Origin: Bog-113 sp965226755
Lineage (GTDB): Bacteria > Acidobacteriota > Terriglobia > Bryobacterales > Bryobacteraceae
DNA length: 64,000 nucleotides
Assembly: GCA_965226755.1 (NCBI GenBank)
Contig: CBDDDT010000005.1
Span: 62,001-126,000 of the forward strand
Direction: 5' to 3'
Below, in pieces: positions 35,996-44,419 of this stretch. The notes under the pieces are model-generated. The model saw only the letters and a program-made list of their open reading frames with translations. It ran no database searches and was not told the DNA's origin. The stretch's first letter is position 1; each line of letters opens with the position of its first letter. Both the position numbers and the translations under genes were made by a program.

Positions 35996-36643
35996 TTAGC
36001 CGCGCTTCGTGAGAACCACGTGCATGACGCCCGCGCTGGCCGCATGTTCGGTGCATTCATAGCCGAGCGACGGCAGGTCGATGCCGGTCAGAAGGCTTTC
36101 TCCGGAACCGAGCAGGACGGGCGAGATGGCCAGGTGCAACTCATCGATCAGCGCGGCGCGAAGATACTGCCGGATGGTCGCGACTCCCCCGCCGAGCCGG
36201 ACGTCCTGACCTGCCGCGGCTTCAGTGGCGCGCGCCAGCGCCGCGTGTATGCCGTCCGCGACGAAATGGAAAACGGTGCCCCCATTCATGGAGATGGACG
36301 GGCGCGGATATTGGGTGAGGACGAACACGGGCGTGTGATAGGGCGGAGTTTCACCCCACCATCCTTTCCATTCGTCATCGGGCCAGGGTCCACGAACCGG
36401 CCCGAACATGTTGCGGCCCAAAATCCAGGCTCCGACATTGGCGAAGCCGCGGGCCGCGAAGTCGTCATCGAGGCCGGCGGAGCCGCCGTCGCGTCCGTGG
36501 ATCTTCTGAAACGTGCGGGTAGCGAAGAACCATTGGTGCAAAGCCATCCCGCCGGCGCCGAGCGGGTTGGCGAGATCCTGATGAAGTCCCGCGCCGTATC
36601 CGTCGAGTGACAGCGAGAAGCTTTGAACCCGCAATCTAGTCAT
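35996..36643 (-). CDS. Dihydrofolate reductase-like (RibD C-terminal domain) protein
   Basis: The 215-residue cytoplasmic NADPH-dependent reductase fold begins LRVQSFSLSLDGYGAG. The nucleotide-binding motif is DVRLGGGVATIRQYL near residue 150, and ELHLAISPVLLGSGESL is near the end. WILGRNMFGPVRGPW is characteristic of the 'dihydrofolate reductase family' YyaP/YwjB-type subgroup. The substrate is unknown. The stop lies 1 bp from the GH3 stop on the opposite strand. The ATG at 36643 is the only plausible start. Confidence 0.85.
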   Translation of the reverse strand: MTRLRVQSFSLSLDGYGAGLHQDLANPLGAGGMALHQWFFATRTFQKIHGRDGGSAGLDDDFAARGFANVGAWILGRNMFGPVRGPWPDDEWKGWWGETPPYHTPVFVLTQYPRPSISMNGGTVFHFVADGIHAALARATEAAAGQDVRLGGGVATIRQYLRAALIDELHLAISPVLLGSGESLLTGIDLPSLGYECTEHAASAGVMHVVLTKRG

Positions 36644-36730
36644 GACGTGCTCATTTTAACCGTCCGCCGGTCGCGCGGCCGTGCGCTACGGTCGATTTTG
36701 CGCCGCGAGAGCCAATTTGAGGACGGACAC

Positions 36731-37174
36731 ATGAAGAAGACCTCAATCGCCGCTTTCTCGATCGCGCTCTGCGGAGCGAGCCTGTTCGGACAACAGTCAA
36801 AACTCTTCCAGCTGGACGGGAACATCTTCCCCGCCGACGGGCCCGAGCAGGAACCGCCGGCGCCCCTCCAGAATATTTTTAGCAATCTAGGACCGGCCAC
36901 AAGCGCCTTCACCAATTCCGGGTGGACCCTGAGCGGGCCCGCCAGCGCTATCGGGATCACGCAGTTCGTGGCACTGCCTTTTACGCCCGGGGTCGCCGTC
37001 ACCGCCGGAGTCCAATACTGGATCGTGGCGGATACGCCCGTGTCCGGAACGGGAAGCGACTTCGCCGGCGTCTGGGCATTTGTCCCTCCCTCCAAGAACC
37101 TTGCAGGCATCAACTCGGGCAGCAGTTGGGTGTCGTTTCCAGCTTCCATCCATGAGCCCGCCAGCGCGGCGTAA
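36731..37174 (+). CDS. Truncated choice-of-anchor-type secreted protein
   Basis: The 147-residue protein has a signal peptide (about 1-21, MKKTSIAAFSIALCGASLFG). The domain resembles that of 31204-31941 but is internally shortened. NIFSNLGP and SAFTNSGWTLSGPASAIG go directly from LPFTPG to VAVTAGVQYWIVADTP, skipping the middle strands with the 'GTN..' and 'LPTFGT' segments. The end (SGSSWVSFPASIHEP) lacks the usual final strand. It may be a decayed paralogue that still has an open frame. The function is unknown. Confidence 0.55.
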   Translation: MKKTSIAAFSIALCGASLFGQQSKLFQLDGNIFPADGPEQEPPAPLQNIFSNLGPATSAFTNSGWTLSGPASAIGITQFVALPFTPGVAVTAGVQYWIVADTPVSGTGSDFAGVWAFVPPSKNLAGINSGSSWVSFPASIHEPASAA

Positions 37175-37264
37175 GGGTCAATCCCATAGATTCGGCAGAG
37201 ACGTCCTGCTTTTACGGGCACATGCAGCAGGACTCTTTGAGGCAGATCTTCATATACTGAGTGC

Positions 37265-37843
37265 ATGCGCCAAACCGCCGATGCAAACGAAACCAGCCAC
37301 GCTCCGGAACACACCACGCCGCGTGTGACCCTGCGCATAAATGGAGAAACCAGGAGCCTTGAGCTCGACCCCCGGACAACTCTGCTCGATGCGTTGCGCG
37401 AACAACTGGCGTTAACTGGCAGCAAGAAGGGCTGTGACCAGGGGCAATGCGGCGCATGCACCATCCATGTGAACGGACGGCGGGTATTGGCTTGTCTATC
37501 GCTGGCCATCGCGCATCAGCAGGATGAGATTACGACGATTGAAGGCCTGGCGGACGGGGACGAGCTTCACGCGATGCAATCCGCGTTCATGGAATGCGAC
37601 GGTTTCCAGTGCGGTTATTGCACCCCGGGCCAGATCATGTCGGCGGTCGCCATGCTCGAGGAAGCCGCCGAACGTGTTCCGAGCCACGCGACCGCGGATG
37701 TCGCGCATCCCCCTGGCGCACACGAACTCTCGGCGGAGGAAATTCGCGAGAGGATGAGCGGCAATATCTGCCGCTGCGGAGCTTACCCGAACATCGTTGA
37801 AGCCATTCGTCACGCACAGACGGGCGCACGGGGGAAGAACTAA
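37265..37843 (+). CDS. paoA: Molybdenum hydroxylase, [2Fe-2S] subunit (PaoA/YagT-like)
   Basis: The 192-residue protein has a plant-type ferredoxin domain (GSKKGCDQGQCGACTIHVNG) and a second helical [2Fe-2S] domain. The latter has FQCGYCTPGQI and GNICRCGAYPNI, giving all eight cluster cysteines. Electrons pass from the Mo centre through these clusters to the FAD subunit. The insert before the second CxC (about residues 140-158) is typical of the YagT branch of aldehyde oxidoreductases. Unlike E. coli PaoA, no twin-arginine signal is seen, so the enzyme should be cytoplasmic. It is the first gene of a three-gene operon, 2 nt from the next gene. Confidence 0.9.
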   Translation: MRQTADANETSHAPEHTTPRVTLRINGETRSLELDPRTTLLDALREQLALTGSKKGCDQGQCGACTIHVNGRRVLACLSLAIAHQQDEITTIEGLADGDELHAMQSAFMECDGFQCGYCTPGQIMSAVAMLEEAAERVPSHATADVAHPPGAHELSAEEIRERMSGNICRCGAYPNIVEAIRHAQTGARGKN

Positions 37844-37845
37844 CC

Positions 37846-38838
37846 ATGTACCCGTTCGAGTTTGTCGAAGCGCCGAACGCCGAAGCCGCGATGGCCGCCA
37901 TCAACCAAGGCACAAAGGCCGTGTTCTTTGCGGGCGGCACGACGCTGATCGATTTGATGAAGCTGGACGTGATGACGCCGGCGAAGCTTGTCGACATCAA
38001 TCGGTTGCCCTTTTCGTCCATCGAGGAGCGGCCGGACGGCATTACGATTGGGGCGAATGTTCGGAACAGCGATTTGGCGCACAGTGTGATGATCCGCGAG
38101 CGCTTTCCCGTTCTCTCGGAAGCTCTGCTGGCGGGCGCGTCGGCTCAATTACGCAACATGGCGAGCACCGGCGGCAACCTGATGCAGCGAACGCGCTGCC
38201 CTTACTTCCGCGACATCCATAGCGCCTGTAACAAGAGGCGCCCGGGTTCAGGTTGTGATGCGATCACGGGTTTCAACCGCATGCACGCGGTGCTGGGCGC
38301 GAGCGATCAGTGCATCGCGACGCATCCTTCCGATATGTGCGTCGCGCTGGCGGCGCTCGACGCCGTCATCCACACGCGGCAGCGGAATGGCGCCGCACGA
38401 AGTATCCCGCTCAGCGAATTTTATCTGCTTCCAGGAGACACGCCTGAACGGGAGACAGTCCTCGATGCGGGTGAGTTGATTACGCATGTCCATCTGCCGG
38501 CGAGCTTAGACGCGCGGCGTTCGCACTACCTGAAAGTGCGCGACAGAGCAAGTTACGAATTCGCGCTTGCATCGGCGGCGGTGGTTTTAGAGACGCGCGG
38601 CGATTCCATCACGCGGGCTTCCGTGAGCCTGGGAGGAGTGGCGACCGTGCCATGGAGATCGCGCGAAGCGGAGGCGGCGCTGGTTGGCGCCTTGGCCTGC
38701 CGCGAAACCTTCGTCATTGCCGCGGACGCCGCGCTCGCGCAAGCCCGGCCGCTGCAGCACAACGCATTCAAGGTACAACTGGCGAAGCGGACCCTGGTCT
38801 TCGCTTTGGAAGAATTGCTGAACCGGCCGCAGGCTTAG
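37846..38838 (+). CDS. paoB: Molybdenum hydroxylase, FAD-binding subunit (PaoB/YagS-like)
   Basis: The 330-residue protein contains the FAD_binding_5 motifs AVFFAGGTTLIDLM and ASTGGNLMQRTRCPYFRD. The following Cys-rich loop (CNKRRPGSGCDA) matches the extra [4Fe-4S] insertion of the PaoB/4-hydroxybenzoyl-CoA-reductase branch. The CO-dehydrogenase flavoprotein C-terminal domain begins near residue 225. It accepts electrons from the iron-sulfur subunit. It starts with ATG 2 nt after the paoA stop. The next gene begins 19 nt after its end. Confidence 0.9.
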   Translation: MYPFEFVEAPNAEAAMAAINQGTKAVFFAGGTTLIDLMKLDVMTPAKLVDINRLPFSSIEERPDGITIGANVRNSDLAHSVMIRERFPVLSEALLAGASAQLRNMASTGGNLMQRTRCPYFRDIHSACNKRRPGSGCDAITGFNRMHAVLGASDQCIATHPSDMCVALAALDAVIHTRQRNGAARSIPLSEFYLLPGDTPERETVLDAGELITHVHLPASLDARRSHYLKVRDRASYEFALASAAVVLETRGDSITRASVSLGGVATVPWRSREAEAALVGALACRETFVIAADAALAQARPLQHNAFKVQLAKRTLVFALEELLNRPQA

Positions 38839-38857
38839 AGAGCTCGATAGAATCTAT

Positions 38858-41089
38858 ATGGCAACCACACTGATCGGCAGTCCCGTCAATCGCGTCGACG
38901 GAAGGAAGAAGGTCACCGGCGCCGCTCAATATGCGAGCGAAATGGTGCTTGTTCAGATGACTCACGCGGTGCTGGTGGGCAGCGCCAAAGCGGGCGGAAA
39001 GATTCGGAGCATCCTGGTTGACGACGCGGAACAAGCGCCGGGCGTGCTTCTGGTGCTGACGCATCACAACGTGCGGGCGTTCGGGAAAATGCCCAATGAC
39101 ATGATGGCCGGCGGCACCACCGCGGAAGCCAGACCGCCGCTTGCCGATGATCGCATCCTGCATAACGGTCAATATGTCGCGATGGTGGTCGCCGAAACTC
39201 CGGAACAGGCGCGGTACGCGGCATCTCAGTTGAAGGTCGAGTATGCGGACGGCCATTTCGCCGTCGCGCCTGAAGATGCCCAGGAAACGAAATTCAAGCC
39301 CAAGGATTTCATGGGCGAGCCGCTCACGTTCGAGCGCGGCGATTGGAAGGGGGAATTTGAAGCGGCGGAAGTGCGCATGGATGAGACCTACATCACGCCC
39401 GTCGAACACCCCTGCGCGCTGGAACCCCATGCGACGATCGCTTCCTGGTCGCAAGGCGAGCTCACGGTTTATAACTCGACGCAATGGATCAAGGGCGATC
39501 AGAAAGTGCTGTCGGCGGCTTTCGAACTGCCGCTCGAGAAAGTGCATGTGATCTGCCCCTTCACCGGGGGCATGTTTGGATCCAAAGGAGCGACGGGCGC
39601 GCATGTGTTGCTCGCCGCCGCGGCCGCGCGCTGGCTGAACCGCCCGGTGAAGAGCGTCCTCAGCCGCCCCCAAGTGCTCACCGACGTGGGGCATCGCTCA
39701 GAGACGGTGCAGCGCTTACGAGTGGGAGCGAAGCGCGACGGCACGATCACCGCGCTGCATCATCACGTCACCACGCACACCGCACTTCACGACGACTTCA
39801 GCGAGCCGGCTTCAGTCAGTTCCCGAATGTTGTACGGGATCGACAATTACGGGACAGAGCACGAGATGGTCCGTCTGAACGTGATGAAACCCAGTTGGAT
39901 GCGCGCGCCGGGTGAAGCTCCTGGCCAGTTTGCCCTTGAGAGCGCGCTGGACGAACTCGCATATAAGCTCGCGATGGACCCGGTGGAACTGCGGCGACGC
40001 AATCATACCGCGATCAACCCCAATAATAAGAAGCCGTTCTCCAGTAAGAACCTGCTGCAGTGTTACGAACGCGGCGCGGAACGTTTCGGATGGAGCGCGC
40101 GTAATCCCCAGCCGCGATCCACGCGGGAAGGGGATAAGTTTGTCGGCTGGGGCATGGCGACGGCGACCTATCCCGGCTACATTATGGGAGCGGCCGTGAA
40201 CGTGCGGCTCGAGGCCGATTCTTCCGGCGTGCGCGCAATCGTCTCGACGGCGGGATCGGATGTCGGAACCGGCATGTACACGATGCTGACGATCGTCGTG
40301 GCGGAAGCGCTGGGTCTTTCACTCGATCAGGTGACGGCCAAGCTGGGCGATTCCGAATATCTGCAATGCGCGGTGGCCGGCGGATCTAACCTGACGGCCA
40401 GCACGGCCCCGGCGGGAAATGACGCCTGCATGGAAATCAAGCGCCAGCTGCTGAAACTCGCGGCGGAAGCGGCGGATGGTTTTACGGGCGCTCCGGAGCA
40501 TGCGGATGAGTTCGTATTCAGCAACGGACGGGTTTCACATCAGGGCGACGCGGGGCGAAGCATCGGCTATGGTGAGCTGCTTGCCTTGTCGGGGCGTCAC
40601 TCGATTGAGGCGCAGGGACAAACGGCGCCTATCTTCGGGCAAAATGATAAGTACTCATTCCAGTCATTCGGAGCTCACTATGTCGAATGCCGCGTGACGC
40701 CCGCGCTCGGCCGGGTGCGGGTTTCCAGAATTGTAAGCGTGTTTGACTGCGGGCGTATCCTAAGCGCGAAGACATCCCGAAGTCAGTTCATGGGCGGCAT
40801 TGTGTTCGGCATTGGGGCGGCGCTGATGGAAGAGCTGACTTACGATCGCGCGCACGGACAGCCGGTAAACGCGGATCTCGCCGGGTATCTTGTCCCCGTG
40901 CATGCGGACGTTCCCGAGATCGATGTGAGCTGGATCGACGAGCCGGACTTCAAGTTCAATTCGATGGGCTGCCGGGGAGTCGGGGAGATCGGGATAACCG
41001 GGGTCGCCGCGGCGATCGCGAACGCCGTTTATCATGCCACGGGCCGCCGGGTGCGCGATTTGCCGATTACGCCTGACAAACTCCTGTAA
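38858..41089 (+). CDS. paoC: Molybdenum hydroxylase, molybdopterin-binding catalytic subunit (PaoC/YagR-like)
   Basis: The 743-residue protein has the xanthine-dehydrogenase-family order. An N-terminal aldehyde-oxidase hammerhead region (about 15-125) precedes the Mo-binding core, with PFTGGMFGSKGATGAHVLLA and TAGSDVGTGMYTMLT. The catalytic Glu is at about 710 in GCRGVGEIGITG. It oxidises aldehydes or heteroaromatic compounds using water, with Mo-molybdopterin cytosine dinucleotide as cofactor. No PaoD/XdhC-type maturation factor is in the window. A bidirectional hairpin lies downstream. The operon assignment is strong; the substrate is unknown. Confidence 0.9.
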   Translation: MATTLIGSPVNRVDGRKKVTGAAQYASEMVLVQMTHAVLVGSAKAGGKIRSILVDDAEQAPGVLLVLTHHNVRAFGKMPNDMMAGGTTAEARPPLADDRILHNGQYVAMVVAETPEQARYAASQLKVEYADGHFAVAPEDAQETKFKPKDFMGEPLTFERGDWKGEFEAAEVRMDETYITPVEHPCALEPHATIASWSQGELTVYNSTQWIKGDQKVLSAAFELPLEKVHVICPFTGGMFGSKGATGAHVLLAAAAARWLNRPVKSVLSRPQVLTDVGHRSETVQRLRVGAKRDGTITALHHHVTTHTALHDDFSEPASVSSRMLYGIDNYGTEHEMVRLNVMKPSWMRAPGEAPGQFALESALDELAYKLAMDPVELRRRNHTAINPNNKKPFSSKNLLQCYERGAERFGWSARNPQPRSTREGDKFVGWGMATATYPGYIMGAAVNVRLEADSSGVRAIVSTAGSDVGTGMYTMLTIVVAEALGLSLDQVTAKLGDSEYLQCAVAGGSNLTASTAPAGNDACMEIKRQLLKLAAEAADGFTGAPEHADEFVFSNGRVSHQGDAGRSIGYGELLALSGRHSIEAQGQTAPIFGQNDKYSFQSFGAHYVECRVTPALGRVRVSRIVSVFDCGRILSAKTSRSQFMGGIVFGIGAALMEELTYDRAHGQPVNADLAGYLVPVHADVPEIDVSWIDEPDFKFNSMGCRGVGEIGITGVAAAIANAVYHATGRRVRDLPITPDKLL

Positions 41090-41107
41090 TTCGTTGCACG
41101 CCAAAAC

Positions 41108-41140
41108 AACTTACCGGGCGCCTTGCGGGCCCGGTAAGTT
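41108..41140. terminator. Bidirectional terminator hairpin
   Basis: Perfect 12-bp arms AACTTACCGGGC and GCCCGGTAAGTT surround a 9-nt loop between convergent paoC and the small secreted-protein gene. TTCC follows on the plus strand and TTTTGG on the minus strand. Confidence 0.75.
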
Positions 41141-41175
41141 CCTTCGAATTGCGCTGCGTGAGAAGGACATCAGGT

Positions 41176-41598
41176 TTAGCGAAGGCTGGCCAAATACACG
41201 GTGACGGTATCGTGTCCATTGAAGGCCATGGTTTCGTGGATCGACTTCTCGGCCTTCGAGCGCGGGACGATGGTGCCCCGGCCCTCAGCATTCCAGATTT
41301 CCGCCAGATAGTACTCGTTTCCGCGCTGGCGGAAAACCAGCCGAGCCTTGCCGGGCTTTGTCAGCGCCTCCGGTCCAGAGGCGACCGCGAGACGAGGCGA
41401 ACCGTTGACGGCTGAGATCCATTCCACGTTGCTCGAGAAGGGTTTCTCAATCGTATACTTGCCCGGCTTCAAGTCGGCATTCGCCGCGTGGAAGCCGAAC
41501 GGTACGTCCGCCACGTACTTGAAACTCTGCGCGTTGAGTCCGGCCCCCATGCAAAGAGAGCCAACCGCCAAGATCAGACTGCCTAAATTCGTTCTCAT
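41176..41598 (-). CDS. Small secreted protein of unknown function, probably sigma-54 regulated
   Basis: The 140-residue protein has a signal peptide (about 1-22, ending LNAQ). The mature protein begins FKYVADVPFGFHAANADLKP. This matches the abundant acidobacterial family of small periplasmic proteins ('VPFxFxxxxxxLPAGxYxV') with the strand pattern GKYTIEKP, PGKARLVFRQRGNEYYLAEI and a charged C-terminus. No function is known. The ATG at 41598 has AAGGAG upstream. A -24/-12-like promoter lies 59-74 bp upstream, and a sigma-54 activator gene is divergent, so the two may form one regulated unit. Confidence 0.7.
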   Translation of the reverse strand: MRTNLGSLILAVGSLCMGAGLNAQSFKYVADVPFGFHAANADLKPGKYTIEKPFSSNVEWISAVNGSPRLAVASGPEALTKPGKARLVFRQRGNEYYLAEIWNAEGRGTIVPRSKAEKSIHETMAFNGHDTVTVYLASLR

Positions 41599-41656
41599 TG
41601 TCTTTTCTCCTTTTAAGATCCTTTCGGGGGATCCGGTTTGGTTATGCCATTGAGAA

Positions 41657-41672
41657 TGCACCTCTGCGGCCA
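41657..41672 (-). promoter_or_regulatory. Candidate sigma-54 (-24/-12) promoter for the small secreted protein
   Basis: On the minus strand the sequence is TGGCCGCAGAGGTGCA. It keeps the invariant GG and GC separated by ten bases, as in the TGGCACG-N4-TTGCW consensus, but is weaker around -14. Confidence 0.5.
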
Positions 41673-41683
41673 CGATCTGAAAA

Positions 41684-41699
41684 TGGCGTGAATGTTGCA
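41684..41699 (+). promoter_or_regulatory. Sigma-54 (-24/-12) promoter for the activator gene
   Basis: TGGCGTGAATGTTGCA matches the sigma-54 consensus except for two bases in the ACG block, with correct GG-N10-GC spacing. It lies 86 bp before the ATG of the sigma-54 activator, suggesting autoregulation. Confidence 0.7.
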
Positions 41700-41784
41700 A
41701 ACAAAGCAGTTAAGGGTAACGCGGGCGCAGGATTTCGCTCATTTTCGAAGGTTTTGGTGGATCAGTTAACCGAAAGGTGAAAAG

Positions 41785-43257
41785 ATGAGAAACACCATGA
41801 ACGAAGGCTGCAACGCGGAACAACTGGATTCCATGCTGCGCGCCTGCTCGCTTCTACAATCCGTGCGCGAGCTCTACGCGTGCGGCAGTTCAGCGGCTCT
41901 CAGCAATGTCTTCGAAAAACATTTGCTCTCGTTGATTCTGGAGTTCGTCCCCGCCGGGCGCGGCGCCGTCGTATTAGACGGAAGGCATTCCAGCGAGATC
42001 GCGATTGACGCATCGCTGCTGTCCGAAGCGATTCAAAAGCTAAGGCCGGTCGCAGGCGAGAGTAACGGGATTTCGACACTTCTCATGCCGCTTCTGGTGC
42101 GGGAGGAAGTGGCCGGCGTGATTTACCTGGAGCGCGAAGGAACGCCCTTCACCGACGCCGAAGCGCTGCTTTCCGCGGCGCTGGCGCAAATGGCTTCGCT
42201 GGCGCTGGAGAATGCGTTTCATCTGGAGTTCCTCGAGCAGGAGGTGAAACGGCTTGAGGCGGGCGGCGATCTCCGCAACATCCTGATCGGCGAGAGTTCC
42301 GTGATTCGCGAGCTTCGGGGGAAGATCGGGCGCATCGCTCCGCGCGATGTCACGGTCCTGATCACGGGCGAGAGCGGCACGGGCAAAGAAGTGGTGGCGC
42401 GGGCGCTGCATCAGAATAGTTCGCGCGCCAAGAATCCTTTCGTCGCGATCAATTGCGCCGCGCTCACGGAGACGCTGCTGGAGAGCGAACTGTTCGGGCA
42501 TGAGAAGGGCGCTTTCACGGGCGCCATCTCCCAGAAGCGCGGGCGGCTTGAATCCGCCGAGGGCGGAACGGTATTCCTGGATGAGATCGGCGAGATGCCG
42601 CTGAGTCTCCAGGCGAAGCTGCTCCGGGTGCTGCAGCAGCGCGAGTTCGAGCGCGTGGGCGGAACCCGAACCATTCCCCTGAATATCCGGCTGATCGCCG
42701 CCACGAACCGCAACCTGGAGGAAGCGATGCGCCATGGATCTTTCCGGGCGGACCTGTTTTACCGGCTAAACGTGGTGACTTTGCGGACGCCGCCCCTGCG
42801 CGAGCGCTGCGACGATATTCTGCTGCTGGCCAACCGGTTCGCCGCTCGAATGGGCGAGCGGAGCGGAAGGCTGATCACCGGGATCTCGCCGGACGCGCGT
42901 GCCTTGCTTCGCTCTTATGCGTGGCCGGGGAATGTCCGGGAGCTGGAGAATGCAATCGAACATGGCGTGGTTCTGGGGACGAGCGACGTGATCGTAGCGG
43001 AAGATCTTCCCGAGGCTGTGCGGGGAGGGTCCGCCGGCGATGGCGACGGCTCCGGGCAAGGTTGCGGTTCGCTGCAGGATGCGATTTACGCGGCCAAGCG
43101 GGCGGTTATCCAGCGCGCGCTAGACCAAGCCGCGGGCGATCACGCCGGCGCCGCCCGCCTGCTGGGGGTTCATCCGAATTATCTGTACCGGCTCATCAAG
43201 CATTTGGACCTGGAGTTCGCGGGCAAGAGCGGCTCGCGTCGGGCGGTGAGCGGCTGA
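41785..43257 (+). CDS. Sigma-54-dependent transcriptional activator (GAF-AAA-Fis)
   Basis: The 490-residue protein has a GAF-like sensor domain (about 30-155). The AAA+ domain follows, with Walker A GESGTGKE, the sigma-54-contacting GAFTGA motif (HEKGAFTGAISQKRG) and Walker B (GGTVFLDEIGEM). Conserved RAATN/R-finger region and PLRERCDDI are also present. A Fis-type HTH is at the C-terminus (AARLLGVHPNYLYRLIKHLD). It remodels RNA polymerase-sigma-54 complexes in response to an unknown small molecule. Its own promoter looks sigma-54 type. A divergent small secreted-protein gene shares the regulatory region. Confidence 0.9.
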   Translation: MRNTMNEGCNAEQLDSMLRACSLLQSVRELYACGSSAALSNVFEKHLLSLILEFVPAGRGAVVLDGRHSSEIAIDASLLSEAIQKLRPVAGESNGISTLLMPLLVREEVAGVIYLEREGTPFTDAEALLSAALAQMASLALENAFHLEFLEQEVKRLEAGGDLRNILIGESSVIRELRGKIGRIAPRDVTVLITGESGTGKEVVARALHQNSSRAKNPFVAINCAALTETLLESELFGHEKGAFTGAISQKRGRLESAEGGTVFLDEIGEMPLSLQAKLLRVLQQREFERVGGTRTIPLNIRLIAATNRNLEEAMRHGSFRADLFYRLNVVTLRTPPLRERCDDILLLANRFAARMGERSGRLITGISPDARALLRSYAWPGNVRELENAIEHGVVLGTSDVIVAEDLPEAVRGGSAGDGDGSGQGCGSLQDAIYAAKRAVIQRALDQAAGDHAGAARLLGVHPNYLYRLIKHLDLEFAGKSGSRRAVSG

Positions 43258-43274
43258 GACGCCGGGAATAGGGT

Positions 43275-44057
43275 GTGGGTGAAATTCAAAATCCCCCTGC
43301 GCCTTTGATCGGCTGCTGCGGCTGGCCGGAAGGGAAGGCGAAATACTTCGCGCACTTCCCCGCCGTCGAATTACAAAGCACTTTCTACGAACCGCCATCC
43401 TTGGTGCTGGCTGAGAAGTGGCGCGCGCTCGCGCCGCCGTCGTTCCTGTTCTGCATCAAGGCATGGCAGCTCATCACGCATCCCGGATCAAGCCCCACCT
43501 ATCGCCGGTTGAAGTCTCGCCTGTCCGCGGAGGAACACGAGTTAGTGGGCGCCTTTCGTCCCACCGAGCAGGTCTGGCTGGCGTGGGAGCGCACCGCGGC
43601 GATAGCGGAGTCGCTGCGTGCGAGCGTCATCCTGTTTCAGTGCCCGCCGTCCTTTCAGCCCACCCGGGAGAACATCGCCAACTTTCGCGAGTTCTTCGGG
43701 AAGGTGATCCGGGGAGCTTCCACCCTCGCGTGGGAGCCTCGCGGGGACTGGCCGGACGAACTCGTCGGCGATCTCTGCAGCGAATTCAATCTGCTCCATT
43801 GTTACGATCCGCTTCAGCAGAAGGCCATCCCCGGGCGTCCCGCGTACTGGCGCCTTCACGGGAAAGGCGGATATTCGTACAAATATTCCGATGCGGACCT
43901 GACGGCGCTCGCCCGGACGCGGCGGGAGTACACGGAGGCTCTTTCACACGCTCCGTTTCTCTTCTTCAACAATATCTGGATGAAGGATGACGCGATGCGC
44001 TTTCAAGATATTTTGCGAACCGATTTCGATTGTCAACCGTCTAGGTATGATGTATAA
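43275..44057 (+). CDS. DUF72 (YecE-like) family protein
   Basis: The 260-residue TIM-barrel protein of the DUF72/YecE family has unknown activity. The N-terminal IGCCGWPEGKAKYFAHFPAV, ELQSTFYEPPS and FLFCIKAWQLITHP mark the family. LAWEPRGDWPDELVG and AYWRLHGKGGYSYKYSDADL contain the conserved Glu/Arg and 'R-H-G' residues. PFLFFNNIWMKDDAMRF is near the end. It starts at GTG 43275, 17 nt after the activator stop, and may be cotranscribed with it. Its last 28 bases carry a promoter for the PadR gene. Confidence 0.85.
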   Translation: MGEIQNPPAPLIGCCGWPEGKAKYFAHFPAVELQSTFYEPPSLVLAEKWRALAPPSFLFCIKAWQLITHPGSSPTYRRLKSRLSAEEHELVGAFRPTEQVWLAWERTAAIAESLRASVILFQCPPSFQPTRENIANFREFFGKVIRGASTLAWEPRGDWPDELVGDLCSEFNLLHCYDPLQQKAIPGRPAYWRLHGKGGYSYKYSDADLTALARTRREYTEALSHAPFLFFNNIWMKDDAMRFQDILRTDFDCQPSRYDV

Positions 44058-44058
44058 G
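44030..44058 (+). promoter_or_regulatory. Sigma-70-type promoter for padR-ADOP
   Basis: TTGTCA and TATAAG are separated by exactly 17 bp, overlapping the end of the DUF72 gene. The expected start of transcription falls only a few bases before the padR ATG, giving a very short leader. Confidence 0.6.
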
Positions 44059-44068
44059 TTGTTTAGGC

Positions 44069-44398
44069 ATGAGCAGACCTTCCGATTTAATCCAGGGGAC
44101 GCTGGATCTCCTGATCCTGAAGACCATTTCCCTGGAGCCGATGCACGGCTGGGCGATCGCGAAACGCATCCAGCAGGTGAGTGAAGAGGCGCTCCAGGTG
44201 ACGCAAGGCGCGCTCTATCCGGCGCTGCACCGGCTGGAGCAGCAGGGGTGGATCCGTTCAGACTGGCACAAAAGCGACACGGGGCGGGAAGCGAAATTCT
44301 ATAAGCTGACGCGCGCCGGTGGATTGCAGTTGAAGAAGGAACTGGAGCAGTGGGAACGGCTGTCGAACGCGGTCGGACTCGTAATCGGGATGGCTTAA
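44069..44398 (+). CDS. PadR family transcriptional regulator
   Basis: The 109-residue protein has the acidobacterial PadR form: LIQGTLDLLILKTISLEPMH, GWAIAKRIQQVS, LQVTQGALYPALHRLEQQGW and GREAKFYKLTRAG. This is a winged helix with a short dimerisation helix. It is a cytoplasmic repressor that probably controls itself and the ADOP permease that begins 21 nt after its stop. This gene pair recurs many times in Solibacter-type genomes. No inducer is indicated. Confidence 0.9.
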   Translation: MSRPSDLIQGTLDLLILKTISLEPMHGWAIAKRIQQVSEEALQVTQGALYPALHRLEQQGWIRSDWHKSDTGREAKFYKLTRAGGLQLKKELEQWERLSNAVGLVIGMA

Positions 44399-44419
44399 GA
44401 AACATTTGAGGAGTAGAGA

